Of a DNA stretch of 64,000 nt, positions 36,320 to 45,665 are shown one piece after another. A model generated the notes under the pieces. The model searched no databases and was not told where the DNA came from. It was given only the letters and a program-made list of their open reading frames with translations. How positions within the stretch are numbered: position 1 is the first letter of the stretch; every line of letters starts with the position of its first letter. This DNA is from Novosphingobium sediminicola (GTDB lineage: Bacteria; Pseudomonadota; Alphaproteobacteria; Sphingomonadales; Sphingomonadaceae). The stretch covers positions 62,001 to 126,000 of the forward strand of contig NZ_JACIDX010000016.1 in assembly GCF_014196525.1 (NCBI RefSeq), read 5' to 3'. The position numbers and the translations under genes were made by a program.

Positions 36320-36466
36320 GAAAAAAATGCATTTCCCTTCTGCAGTGCTTGCTGCAGTGCGGCGAGAAAGTGTCGAGCCGTCAATTGACAGGTCAACAGG
36401 TAATTGCTAAAGAGATCCGCATATTTCGATTAGAATTTTTGCTTGGAAAGCTCAGGAGTTTTGCAC

Positions 36467-36739
36467 ATGCTGAAAAAGGCAGTTGCCGTAACGGCTGCTC
36501 TGATTGTTTTGGCGACCACGCAGAACGCGATGGCTAAGGATGTTCGCCCTTCCGCTGTGACGCTTAAGCCTGTTGCTGCTGCTTCGGCTGAAACGCCTGC
36601 TCCGGCTCGTGTTCGTGTTGCCAAGCGCAATGATATTTTTGGCGTGCCAGGCCTTTCCGGACTTGGTCTTGCTTTGAGCGGGGTTATCGTTACAGCGGGT
36701 ATTATTGTGGCGGCCTCCTCTGGCGGCAGTCCGAGCTAA
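36467..36739 (+). CDS. Small exported protein with C-terminal membrane helix (hypothetical)
   Basis: A 90-residue protein with an N-terminal signal peptide (KKAVAVTAALIVLATTQNAMA, likely cleaved after AMA) and a C-terminal hydrophobic helix (LSGLGLALSGVIVTAGIIVAASSGG). ATG 36467 has an AGGAG ribosome site 8 bases upstream, so it is chosen over an earlier TTG. A hairpin terminator follows. The middle has the basic RVAKRNDIFG stretch. The family is not recognised; similar small proteins ending in Gly/Ser-rich helices occur near EPS genes. Confidence 0.6.
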   Translation: MLKKAVAVTAALIVLATTQNAMAKDVRPSAVTLKPVAAASAETPAPARVRVAKRNDIFGVPGLSGLGLALSGVIVTAGIIVAASSGGSPS

Positions 36740-36762
36740 TTATTTTTACGAATGATTAGGAA

Positions 36763-36790
36763 GGTCGTCAGTTTTCTGGCGGCCTTTTTT
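36763..36790 (+). terminator. Intrinsic terminator for the small exported protein gene
   Basis: A 9-bp stem (GGTCGTCAG/CTGGCGGCC, three G-U pairs as RNA) with a TTTT loop is followed by six T's. It overlaps the 3' end of the convergent M48 gene. Confidence 0.85.
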
Positions 36791-37799
36791 CTTGCCTGTC
36801 GTTGTTTTTCTCACCAACTGCAAGAATGCCTTGCAAATAAACCTGCCTACGTTTCATCTTTTGCTCGCGTGAAGTATTTCCTTTGGAAGCAAGTATGGTG
36901 ATTTTTTTGAGCACGTTTAGCCCGGCTTCAGGCCTATATCCGGCGTTGCGCAAAACTATTGTGGCGATTAGATCGGCTTTGGATTCCTGGCTAATCTTCA
37001 AGGGTATGACCTTAATAAGACACTTTGGGGCTGCTAGGTTGCCCTTGATCGCTGCAACTTGATTGAGCAGATTGTGACTCATTTCATGTGCGATCACAAA
37101 GGCGACTTCGTCGTCGCTGGTAAGATAGGGTAATAAGTCCGCGCCAATCACGCTGTTGCGCCCGTCGCTCCAGGCATCAATGCCCCCCGCCTGCTCGACC
37201 TGCACGTGCCCAGCACAGCCGATGGGAGCGACAAGCGTAATCCCCACTGTAGTACCCTGTCGCTGCACCGCCAATTTTTGGGCCCCTTCCTGCAAACGCT
37301 TCGCAAGCCATAGCTCTAACGCTTCCGTCCTTGCGGAACTGGCTTTTTTTCTGATGAGATTGCCATATAGTGTTGAGGTTGGTGTTGATCCAACTGATAG
37401 GATCCTATCCCCGCCGAGTAGCCCCGCCCGTTCGGCCGCAGTGCCTGGCACTACTGCCAGAACACCTAAATCATTGCCTAGAGCATATCGTCTCTCAATA
37501 GTCGGGCGTGCGGCGAGATTGTAGCTTGCGATGTCGTGCAGCATCATGCCTGTAACAGGTTCGGTTTGCGGACAGCATTCCAAATTGGTCAACGCAAGGC
37601 GATTATAGATACCCTTTGCCAGAAGATCTTGCTGCATAGGAGAAAGCTCGCTTCTTTCCAACGGCATGGCGGCGAGCAGAAGCGATTCGTGGCCCGTCGG
37701 TAAGTTACACATTGCGAAGAGCCATGACCCAGCTAGGAACGACTTTCGCAAAGTTCCGTTACGGACATGGCATAAATGAAGTGTGGCAGGGCGAGTCAT
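36768..37799 (-). CDS. PDZ-containing M48-family metallopeptidase
   Basis: A 343-residue protein. The zinc site is HEMSH at 238-242 (HExxH) with a likely third ligand in ESKAD downstream, as in M48 peptidases. Residues about 105-175 form a PDZ-like module (YALGNDLGVLAVVPGTAAERAGLLGGDRILSVGST). A hydrophobic N-terminal stretch (SFLAGSWLFAMC) is probably the signal or anchor, so it acts in the periplasm. It resembles the BepA/YfgC branch in having HExxH-dependent quality control, but the PDZ first order differs. It sits inside the EPS locus on the minus strand; a role in maturing or degrading envelope EPS proteins is plausible. Confidence 0.85.
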   Translation of the reverse strand: MTRPATLHLCHVRNGTLRKSFLAGSWLFAMCNLPTGHESLLLAAMPLERSELSPMQQDLLAKGIYNRLALTNLECCPQTEPVTGMMLHDIASYNLAARPTIERRYALGNDLGVLAVVPGTAAERAGLLGGDRILSVGSTPTSTLYGNLIRKKASSARTEALELWLAKRLQEGAQKLAVQRQGTTVGITLVAPIGCAGHVQVEQAGGIDAWSDGRNSVIGADLLPYLTSDDEVAFVIAHEMSHNLLNQVAAIKGNLAAPKCLIKVIPLKISQESKADLIATIVLRNAGYRPEAGLNVLKKITILASKGNTSREQKMKRRQVYLQGILAVGEKNNDRQEKRPPEN

Positions 37800-37884
37800 A
37801 TCTTAGCATCCCTACTTAAGCGCTAAGCGGCAAGGCATTATCGCGCGGAGATCATCTAATGCGCAGGAGAGCGGAGAGAATCGC

Positions 37885-40431
37885 ATGAGGCTGATCAACT
37901 ACGCGGCGAGCTGGCGTAAAACCCTATCCGATAGTCTGATCTTGGTATTTGTCGGGGCATCTCTGATGCTGGGCGGGGCGGGGCGTAACCATCCATTGCT
38001 GGAAACAGTTCTGCAATTGTTGGCGCTGGCGGTGCTGTTTCGTGTTATGGTCGCGCCGAACCGACCACTTTTGCAAGGTGCTTTACGCGGCCTTGTACTG
38101 GTTGCGGCTGCTGCGGCAGGATGGTTTGCTTTGCAAATGCTACCTTTGCCTCCTTCACTATGGCAGACCTTGCCGGAAAGAGCGATACCCGCACAGATCG
38201 ATGCGGCGATCGGATGGTCGGTCTGGCGCCCGTTCAGTCTGACGCCCGATGTGACGGGGGCCTATATTTTGGCACTCCTGCCGCCGCTGGCGGCGGTGAT
38301 GGGCGGCGTTCTGCTGCGTGATGACGAGCGTAAAAGGTTGCTGGCGCTGATTGCGGCGCTGGCGCTGGCGATGGCGCTACTTGGAATTCTTCAGCTCGCT
38401 TCTGGAGGTGAAAGTCTGTTGCTGCCCTTTAAAACGACACATGATAAATTCGGCATCGGGTTATTCGTTAATCGTAATCATCAGGCATGTTTTCTGCTGA
38501 TGGCTATGCCACTGACCCTAACAATTGCGCGGTCAGCTCGAGACGCAGTGTGGCGCTGGGCGGGTTTTGCGACTTTGGTGATGCTTGCATTGGGCGTCGT
38601 GGCGACGGCATCGCGGACTGGACTATTTCTGCTTCCCATTGTCGGATGCAGTCTGTTGTATCAGGTTGGTACGCTGTATAACCGCACAGGATTGAGAGCT
38701 GCCTTACTCGCAATGGTCGGTTTTGCAGCGCTGGTCTGGTTTACGCCAGCCTTCCAGTTAGTCCTAGCGCGCTTTTCTATCGTCGCCGATGACAGTCGTC
38801 TGGATTATTGGAACAATACATTGTATTTATTGGGGAAAATATTCCCATCGGGCGGCGGCGGCGGGAGCTACCGACAGATTTATGCCGCATCCGAGCCACT
38901 GGCGCAGGTGCAGGTCGAATATGTTGAGCATGCGCATAACGACTACTTGGAATGGCTGCTTGAAATGGGCTGGCCGGGGATTGTGGTGATGCTGGCGCTG
39001 CTGATCGTCGTGGTCGTGGGCTTTCGTCAGATGGTGATGCATCATGCCGGGGATAGTAACCGCGTGGCTATGGCTCAGGCAGGGTTGATTGGTTTGCTCG
39101 TTCTGATGGCATGCAGCATGACCGATTTCCCCCTGCGTATGCCTGCGCTGGCGGTTTTGGGCGGCGTGATGTTGGCTTTGATCATGCCGGCATCTTTTCA
39201 GCCGCCTCGCCCGCGAGCAAGAATATCTGTAGCACTGGCGGCCGGTATGGGGTTGCTGCTGGCGGTCCCAGTGATACTCGTGGGTGGAGCTAAGTATGCA
39301 TTATATAATAATAAAAGTGGTTTATCTGTTCGTCTTGCGCCATGGATCGCTTCTGCGTGGAGCTCCTATGCCACGCAGCGCCAGCTTGCTGGAGACTCTC
39401 TGCAGGCCCAGGCCTTTGCTTTGCATGCTCTGCGTATCGAGCCGATGGATGCTGAAGCGATCAGCAATTTAGCAATAGCGCGCCTACGCGCGGGCAATAC
39501 AGCAGGAGCGGCGGCGGTGATGCTGGCGGGCGCGCAGTTGGGATGGCGCGATCCAATAGTTCAGGCTTGGCTGGTCGATCAGGGAATAGCTCAAGAGCGG
39601 TATGATATAACGGCGCACGGGCTTAATGCATTGCTGCGAATTCATGCGCCGTCCGATCGTCCTTTCGCCATGTTGAACATGCTGCTGCAGAAGCCCGGCG
39701 GGCGCGCTGCGCTGGTCGAAACTCTGGCCGAGCGTCCCGGCTGGCGGGTGGGATTTCTCAACTACCTGGCCAAAGATGTGTCTGAAGAGTTTGACGCCAT
39801 CGAGGTGCTGCTGATCGATCTTGCGCGGGCGGGCGCGCCGGTCAATGAAGATGAGACGGCCTTGATGCGCTGGAGCGCCGCTGACAAGGGTGATTTCCGC
39901 AAAGTTGCCCGCCTGTGGAAACTAGGGGGAGGGCAGGGGCTTGTCGGCCATCCTGAATTCAATATGCGAGGTGGACCTTTACCCCCAGTTGCAGCCCCCA
40001 TGGTGTGGCGCGCGCCGCCTTTACCGGGAGTCAGTATTAATCTCGACCAGCTTTCGGGCGCCCAGCTTGCAAACGGGGTGACGATTGCCAGCGACGGTGT
40101 CGCTAGCGGGGTAGTGCTGGCGCAGACGTTGGCTTTACCGCAAGGACGTTACAGGGTGACACTGCGAATGAGCCAGTGGGATGGGCCTGACAATGCGAAT
40201 CTCTCGCTTCGGCTGACCTGCCGTGGAGGGGAAGCCCTTGCTTTGCCTTTATTATGGCGCGACGAAGGTGATAAAGCGCAAACTGGGCAGAGCTATTTTT
40301 CGGTCGACTCCCAGTGCGACGGTCAGGATTTGGCTCTAGTACTTAGCTCTTCGCAAGGGCAGCATTTAGCTTATTCCGTTAAGTTTTTGCGAGTTGACAC
40401 GGTCGCCGATCGTGGTGCAAGTGCACACTAG
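37885..40431 (+). CDS. O-antigen ligase/EPS polymerase with large C-terminal extension
   Basis: An 848-residue protein with three parts. Residues about 18-465 are polytopic, with a Wzy_C/WaaL-type periplasmic loop (VEYVEHAHNDYLEWLLEMGWPG). Residues about 500-690 are TPR-like (AFALHALRIEPMDAEAISNLAIARLRAGNTAGAAA). Residues about 710-840 look like an all-beta, jelly-roll carbohydrate-binding fold (INLDQLSGAQLANGVTIAS, GRYRVTLRMSQWDGP). Ligase families usually end after about 450 residues. It probably polymerises or ligates the EPS on the periplasmic side of the inner membrane. A second ligase-like gene occurs at 52399. The C-terminal fold assignment is inference from strand patterns. Confidence 0.82.
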   Translation: MRLINYAASWRKTLSDSLILVFVGASLMLGGAGRNHPLLETVLQLLALAVLFRVMVAPNRPLLQGALRGLVLVAAAAAGWFALQMLPLPPSLWQTLPERAIPAQIDAAIGWSVWRPFSLTPDVTGAYILALLPPLAAVMGGVLLRDDERKRLLALIAALALAMALLGILQLASGGESLLLPFKTTHDKFGIGLFVNRNHQACFLLMAMPLTLTIARSARDAVWRWAGFATLVMLALGVVATASRTGLFLLPIVGCSLLYQVGTLYNRTGLRAALLAMVGFAALVWFTPAFQLVLARFSIVADDSRLDYWNNTLYLLGKIFPSGGGGGSYRQIYAASEPLAQVQVEYVEHAHNDYLEWLLEMGWPGIVVMLALLIVVVVGFRQMVMHHAGDSNRVAMAQAGLIGLLVLMACSMTDFPLRMPALAVLGGVMLALIMPASFQPPRPRARISVALAAGMGLLLAVPVILVGGAKYALYNNKSGLSVRLAPWIASAWSSYATQRQLAGDSLQAQAFALHALRIEPMDAEAISNLAIARLRAGNTAGAAAVMLAGAQLGWRDPIVQAWLVDQGIAQERYDITAHGLNALLRIHAPSDRPFAMLNMLLQKPGGRAALVETLAERPGWRVGFLNYLAKDVSEEFDAIEVLLIDLARAGAPVNEDETALMRWSAADKGDFRKVARLWKLGGGQGLVGHPEFNMRGGPLPPVAAPMVWRAPPLPGVSINLDQLSGAQLANGVTIASDGVASGVVLAQTLALPQGRYRVTLRMSQWDGPDNANLSLRLTCRGGEALALPLLWRDEGDKAQTGQSYFSVDSQCDGQDLALVLSSSQGQHLAYSVKFLRVDTVADRGASAH

Positions 40432-40460
40432 ATTTCCAGCTGTTGCTGAAATCTTGAAAT

Positions 40461-41204
40461 ATGCTCATGTCGGCAACATCAGGATTAAGTGTGACCAAAA
40501 ATCTGATAATCTTGACGCGGCAGTTATCTGGTCTGGCTATCTTGGCTGGCTTGCTGGGTGGTTGTGCTGGCACCTATCATCAGGCGCCTTTGGCTCAGGG
40601 CAAGTCTGCATTTGCGGTGATCCCGGCTGCAGCCGGGGATGGCAGCATTCCTGAATATCGGATCGGGCCAGCTGATTCAGTCGATATCAACGTGTTTCAG
40701 GAACCCGATATTTCGGTAAAAGGTTTGCAGGTCGACGCTGCAGGTAACATTTCCATGCCCTTGATTGGCCGTGTAAAGGCTGCTGGCTACACATCGATGG
40801 AGCTAGCTGATATGCTGGCGCATCGCCTGGGGGAGCGCTATTATGTCGACCCGCAGGTCACAGTGTCGGTATCGGGCTCCGTTTCGCAACGCGTAACTGT
40901 TGAAGGTCAGGTGACTGAGCCGGGGATTTACGCAATGCGGGGCACCACCACGCTGCTTGATGCCATAGCCCAAGCTAAGGGCGAAACCGAGAATGCATCG
41001 GTGCGTCAGGTTGCTGTGGTACGAGTCCAAGATGGAAAGCGCACTGGCGCTGTATTCGATCTGAATCGAATTCGTCGAGGTGAGGACAAGGACCCTCAGT
41101 TGATTCCACGCGATGTTGTCATCGTAGGGAATTCGACTGGCAAGCGCATGTGGCATGACTTGCTCAGGGCGGCGCCGTTGCTGAACGTATTTGCACAATT
41201 CTAA
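40461..41204 (+). CDS. Wza-like polysaccharide export lipoprotein
   Basis: A 247-residue outer-membrane polysaccharide export lipoprotein. The signal peptide ends in AGLLGGC (lipobox). The polysaccharide-export domain follows (YRIGPADSVDINVFQEPDISVKG, ISMPLIGRVKAAG), then an SLBB domain (QRVTVEGQVTEPGIYAMRGTTTLLDAIAQAKG). It ends in a short segment that could form the exit helix, though it is shorter than E. coli Wza (about 380). It is followed after 25 bases by a Wzc kinase, giving export set 1 of the locus. An equivalent in sphingan clusters is SpsD/GelD. Confidence 0.92.
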   Translation: MLMSATSGLSVTKNLIILTRQLSGLAILAGLLGGCAGTYHQAPLAQGKSAFAVIPAAAGDGSIPEYRIGPADSVDINVFQEPDISVKGLQVDAAGNISMPLIGRVKAAGYTSMELADMLAHRLGERYYVDPQVTVSVSGSVSQRVTVEGQVTEPGIYAMRGTTTLLDAIAQAKGETENASVRQVAVVRVQDGKRTGAVFDLNRIRRGEDKDPQLIPRDVVIVGNSTGKRMWHDLLRAAPLLNVFAQF

Positions 41205-41229
41205 TCTTAATTTGCGGAGCATCGAGCGA

Positions 41230-43422
41230 ATGAAGGCGCATCTGGCCTTTCGAGACGTCCCGGATCATCTCCATGATGACGGCAGCGCGCATCGGGACGG
41301 GGAGACCTTTGGCCCGGCCACTTCGGGGCTCACGCGGGATCTCCTCGATTTCGAGGCGATGCGGCTGGCGTTTCTAATCAATCGGAAGATGATTCTGGGG
41401 ATTATGGCTGGGGGGTTGCTGGTGGGTGTCGCCTCGGCCGTTTTCATGCCGCGCATATTTACTGCACGGGCCAGCATTCAGATCGATCAGCAGGCCCGCA
41501 AGGTGCTAGGCACCGAAGACAGCGAACCGCTTGCTAATGGTTCGGAAGCTGATCGCATGCTGCAAACTCAGGTCGATATTCTCAACAGTCGTGCGATGGC
41601 ACGGCGAGTTTCCGATGCGCTGGGGCTGGCTGCCAGCGATACTTTTTTGGAGCAGTCAACCGGACGCGCTCCAAGCGGTCTGACCCCCGGAGAGCGTGTT
41701 GACCGCGTCATTGACACATTGCAGCGTAATCTTGATGTCGATCTCCCGCATAATTCCCGCGTCGTGGGGGTTATGTACAAGAGTCGCGATGCGGCACTTT
41801 CTGCAAAAGTTGCCAATACGTTTGTCGCTGAGTTCATTAAGGGCAATATCCAGCGAAAATTTTCGGCTTCTAGCTATTCTCTTGAATTTTTAGGTAATCA
41901 GCTAAGCGTGGCGAAGAGGCGACTTGAAGAGTCGGAGCGTACCCTTATCACTTATTCGCGCACGGCCAGCTTGATTGACACAAGCGCAGGCATGGCGGGC
42001 AAGACGGGGATTGCTCAGGGGCCGCAATCGCTGGTCACTGCCAATTTGGTTGAATTGAATGACCGATCGGCCGAAGCCAAAGCTAATCGCCTTCAGGCTG
42101 AGGAGCGGTGGCATCAGGCGAGCGGAACGCCTCTGATGCAATTGCCCGAGGTCCTCTCGAACAATGCGGTGCAGCAATTGTTGCAGCAGCGCGCGGAACA
42201 GGCCGCTAAACTTCAGGAACTGCGGGCACATCTCAAGGCTGATCACCCCAGCGTTGTTCAGGCGACGACGCAACTTAACGAACTGGACAATGAGGCCAGG
42301 ACCATTGCAGAATCCATCCGTGGCTCGATCAAGAACCAATATATGGTGGCTGCGCGTCAGGACGGGGCGATGCAGTCTGCGGTCAACGGCCTGAAGAGCG
42401 CAACCCTTTCAGAGCAGGATCGCGGCGTTCGCTATAATATTCTTAAACGCGAGGTGGACACCAACCGTCAGCTCTATGACAGCCTTCTCCAGCGTTATAA
42501 GGAAGTGAGTGCGGCAGCGGGTGTAACGGTCAACAACATCTCTCAGATCGACGTGGCCGAAGCACCGCGTAAACCGACATCGCCGCGCGTGCTTATTAAC
42601 ATTGGTCTGTCGATCATTTTAGCGGCTGGGGCGGCGGTGCTTGCTGTCATCCTTCGTTCGCGCTTGTTCGACACAATCAATGATCCGCGCGACGTCGAAC
42701 GCAGGCTGGCGCTTCCTCTTTTGGGGGTAGTGCCGATGGATCTGGGCGGTAGCCCGCTGACCACTTTGCTCAGCCCGAAATCCGATATTGCCGAGGCCTA
42801 TCATGCGATTCGAACTTCCATCGAGTTGTCGTCGAGCGTGGGCCTACCCAAATCCTTGCTGTTGACCAGTAGCAGCCCGTCCGAGGGGAAGTCGACCAGC
42901 AGCTATGCTTTAGCCCGCGACTTTGCGTTGCAGGGCAAGCGCGTACTTCTGGTCGATGCAGATTTGCGCCGCCCGACGCTTCATCGCATTGTGGACGTCG
43001 ATCCGGGCGTTAATGGTTTTTCCTCGGTTCTTGCGCGCAAGGTAGGCTTTCAAGATGCTGTGGTGCCTACCCTAATTGAAAATCTGTCTTTTCTGGCTAG
43101 CGGGCCGGTCCCGCCCGATCCGGCTAATCTGTTTTCGGGCACATCGCTGCGTGAATTTCTCGCCGAGGTCGGTGGCAGCTTTGATCTGTTGGTACTTGAT
43201 GCCCCGCCGGTCCTGTCGATTGCGGATGCCATGGAATTGACAGCTGAAGCCAGCGCGACTGTTTTCGTGCTTCAGACTGGTGGTGTGCGGGTCAAGGCGG
43301 CGCAGCAGTCTGTGATGCGTCTGCGACGGGCAGGGGGAAATATCATCGGTGCGATTGTTAGCAAATATGATACGAAGATGGCCGGATACGATTATGCCTA
43401 TAGCTATCGTTACGGCTATTGA
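41230..43422 (+). CDS. Wzc-type polysaccharide co-polymerase/tyrosine kinase 1
   Basis: A 730-residue fusion of a Wzz-type chain-length domain and a BY-kinase. Residues about 45-75 and about 430-450 hold the two membrane helices bracketing the periplasmic coiled-coil region. The kinase has Walker A SPSEGKST with Lys554, Walker A' LLVDADLRRP and Walker B LLVLDAPPVL. The C-terminus is a tyrosine cluster (MAGYDYAYSYRYGY) for autophosphorylation. In sphingan clusters the two halves are often split (SpsC and SpsE); here they are fused. ATG 41230 is chosen; an upstream TTG would overlap the wza-like gene. Confidence 0.93.
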   Translation: MKAHLAFRDVPDHLHDDGSAHRDGETFGPATSGLTRDLLDFEAMRLAFLINRKMILGIMAGGLLVGVASAVFMPRIFTARASIQIDQQARKVLGTEDSEPLANGSEADRMLQTQVDILNSRAMARRVSDALGLAASDTFLEQSTGRAPSGLTPGERVDRVIDTLQRNLDVDLPHNSRVVGVMYKSRDAALSAKVANTFVAEFIKGNIQRKFSASSYSLEFLGNQLSVAKRRLEESERTLITYSRTASLIDTSAGMAGKTGIAQGPQSLVTANLVELNDRSAEAKANRLQAEERWHQASGTPLMQLPEVLSNNAVQQLLQQRAEQAAKLQELRAHLKADHPSVVQATTQLNELDNEARTIAESIRGSIKNQYMVAARQDGAMQSAVNGLKSATLSEQDRGVRYNILKREVDTNRQLYDSLLQRYKEVSAAAGVTVNNISQIDVAEAPRKPTSPRVLINIGLSIILAAGAAVLAVILRSRLFDTINDPRDVERRLALPLLGVVPMDLGGSPLTTLLSPKSDIAEAYHAIRTSIELSSSVGLPKSLLLTSSSPSEGKSTSSYALARDFALQGKRVLLVDADLRRPTLHRIVDVDPGVNGFSSVLARKVGFQDAVVPTLIENLSFLASGPVPPDPANLFSGTSLREFLAEVGGSFDLLVLDAPPVLSIADAMELTAEASATVFVLQTGGVRVKAAQQSVMRLRRAGGNIIGAIVSKYDTKMAGYDYAYSYRYGY

Positions 43423-43506
43423 CCTCGGCGGGCTATAGGCTTCGTAGGCCATAGTGGGGGTTTCAGGGGCGACGGCTCTCATGGCGCCCAGATTGGACGG
43501 GCAGAT

Positions 43507-44667
43507 ATGGCTGTTGCAAAGGAGCTAAATGCCGTCCGGGTGATGCATATCATTACGCATCTCGACCTGGGGGGAGCTGAAGGTGTGGCCCTGCAATTAC
43601 TGGAAGGATTGCATCCACGAGTTGTCGCGGCCATTTTTGCGGTGCTGCAGGCCGGAGCGTCTTCTAGCATAGGGCTGGATATGGCCCGTCGAGCTTATGA
43701 TGCGGGCGCATCTGTTTATTTTGGAACAGGTCGCGGTTTCAAATCTGGCGGCGTTGTTGTGGCCGCATGGCGACTTGTGCGGGCTTTGCGCGAATTCCGC
43801 CCCGATGTAATCCATGTGCACACTGAAATTCCTGAACTTACGTTGGCCGTTGCGTGCATGATCTGGCCGCCAGTGGCGCGCATTCCTTTGCTGCGTACGG
43901 TTCATAACAGCGTTTTATGGATTTCGTGGGGTCGCATCGGTCAACTGGTGACACGCAGATTGGCGCATGGCAGGGCGATAGCCGTGTCCGATGCCGCCGC
44001 ACAGGCCGATCTGGCCATAGATACAGGTAATCACCGTCCTCGTGCCGAGGTAATCTACAATGCGGTGCCTTCTCCACCCCCGATGGTTTCGACCCGAGCG
44101 CGGACACCGCTGCGCATCCTGTTCGCGGGGCGACTGGTGCATCAGAAAGGGGCGGACTTGTTACCTGCGATTATTGCAGGAGCACAGGCTAATGCGCGGC
44201 GCTGCGATGTGGAGGTCATCATTGCCGGGGATGGTGCATTTAAGCAGGAACTGAGCGCTGCTTTTGCGGGATGGTCGGGGCGCTGGCAGGTTAAGATGAT
44301 CGATCCGATTAGCGGGCTTTCCCACCGGCTTGATGATTATGATATATACTTGCTGCCTTCTCGGTTCGAAGGGCTCAGTCTTTTACATCTGGAAGTTTTG
44401 GTGGCCGGGCTTCCGCTGATTACTTGTCGGGTTCCAGGAGTGGCCGAAGTTCTTCCCGCAGATTATGCGCTGGCCTGCGAACCTGAGGATACGCTTGTGC
44501 TGGCCAAACTGCTGGCGGCGGTGGTCGACGATATTGAGGCTGCGCGCGATGTGGCCTTGCGTCATAGGCCAGCCCTAAGGGAGCGGTTCGCCCCTGATCG
44601 AATGCTGTCGGCCTATCTGGAGCAGTATCGGGCGCTGGCAGGCTGTTTGGCGGAGAAAGCGACATGA
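43507..44667 (+). CDS. Glycosyltransferase family 4 enzyme (1)
   Basis: A 386-residue GT-B retaining transferase. The N-terminal half starts RVMHIITHLDLGGAEGVALQLLEGL, typical of GT4; the C-terminal half has an EX7E motif (EGLSLLHLE) that binds the nucleotide-sugar donor. It adds one sugar of the EPS repeat, from an unknown donor. It sits 84 bases after the Wzc gene, and the next gene overlaps its stop by ATGA. Sequence alone does not reveal the linkage made. Confidence 0.9.
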   Translation: MAVAKELNAVRVMHIITHLDLGGAEGVALQLLEGLHPRVVAAIFAVLQAGASSSIGLDMARRAYDAGASVYFGTGRGFKSGGVVVAAWRLVRALREFRPDVIHVHTEIPELTLAVACMIWPPVARIPLLRTVHNSVLWISWGRIGQLVTRRLAHGRAIAVSDAAAQADLAIDTGNHRPRAEVIYNAVPSPPPMVSTRARTPLRILFAGRLVHQKGADLLPAIIAGAQANARRCDVEVIIAGDGAFKQELSAAFAGWSGRWQVKMIDPISGLSHRLDDYDIYLLPSRFEGLSLLHLEVLVAGLPLITCRVPGVAEVLPADYALACEPEDTLVLAKLLAAVVDDIEAARDVALRHRPALRERFAPDRMLSAYLEQYRALAGCLAEKAT

Positions 44668-45665
44668 CCATAACGGTAGGGATCAAGGCGCTGAATGAGG
44701 AAGCCAATATTGCGTCTTGTCTCGAAAGCGTGATTGGTGAGGCCAAGGAACTGGGCGGACATGTCGTGCTGGCGGACAGCGGTTCGTCGGATCACACCGT
44801 GGCGATCGCCCGGAGCTTTGCCAGTGTGCGGATCGTTCAACTGGCTGATCCTGCTCAGCGCTGTTGCGGTGCGGGGGCTCAACTGGCGTTTCAGGCGGCG
44901 GATAGTGGAGATGATTTTTTCTATCTCATCGACGGAGATATGACGTTGCTCTCCGGATTTCTCGAAGCGGGCATGGAGTTCCTGCGCGGTAATCCTGACT
45001 ATGCCGGTGTGGGAGGCAAGGTGATCGAGGAGAATGTGCAAAGCATCGAATTTGAGGCCCGTGCACGCAACGATTTGGCCAAACGCGAGAGCAATACGGG
45101 CGACGTCGATCGCCTTGATTGCGGCGGGTTGTATCGCATGAGCGCGCTGCGCCAGCTTGGGTATTTCGCGGATCGTAATCTGCATGCTTTCGAGGAATTC
45201 GATTTGGGCGCCCGGCTTGTTGCAAATGGATGGAAGCTGGGCCGGATCGAGGCCCCTGCGGTCCGTCATCGAGGCCATTCAATGGCCGCGTTGTCTTTGG
45301 TCTGGCGCCGTATTGTCAGCGGCTATGCGGGGGGAACCGGCGAGGTGGTGAGGGCGGCATTGGAGCAGCACCGGATGGGTATGTTATTGCGTGGTTTTTC
45401 CCATTTGCGCCATGCGGTGATGGTCGTGTGCTGGTGGTTGGTGTTATTGGCTTGCTTGCTCTCGGGCTGGTGGTGGGCTCTGGTCAGCATTACAGTCTTG
45501 CCGGGAATCTTTCTTAGTTATCGCCGCCGCTCGCTGCGCCATGGCGCCTATTCGTTGGCGACGTGGAACATGCACGGGGTCGGCCTGATGCAAGGTTTGA
45601 TGAGGGCGCGGGTGAAACCAGACTTACCTCTGGATATGACGGTTTTGCAGGAACCGGTGGCGTGA
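44664..45665 (+). CDS. Glycosyltransferase family 2 enzyme
   Basis: A 333-residue GT-A transferase. Motifs are VGIKALNEEANIASCLESV, VLADSGSSDHTVAIA (nucleotide site), a DGD metal motif (LIDGDMTLL) and a catalytic acidic region FEEFDLGARL. About residues 250-275 form a membrane helix (MVVCWWLVLLACLLSGWWWALVSIT), which ties it to the inner membrane. Its stop overlaps the Wzx GTG start. Likely adds a beta-linked sugar; the donor is not known. Confidence 0.88.
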   Translation: MTITVGIKALNEEANIASCLESVIGEAKELGGHVVLADSGSSDHTVAIARSFASVRIVQLADPAQRCCGAGAQLAFQAADSGDDFFYLIDGDMTLLSGFLEAGMEFLRGNPDYAGVGGKVIEENVQSIEFEARARNDLAKRESNTGDVDRLDCGGLYRMSALRQLGYFADRNLHAFEEFDLGARLVANGWKLGRIEAPAVRHRGHSMAALSLVWRRIVSGYAGGTGEVVRAALEQHRMGMLLRGFSHLRHAVMVVCWWLVLLACLLSGWWWALVSITVLPGIFLSYRRRSLRHGAYSLATWNMHGVGLMQGLMRARVKPDLPLDMTVLQEPVA

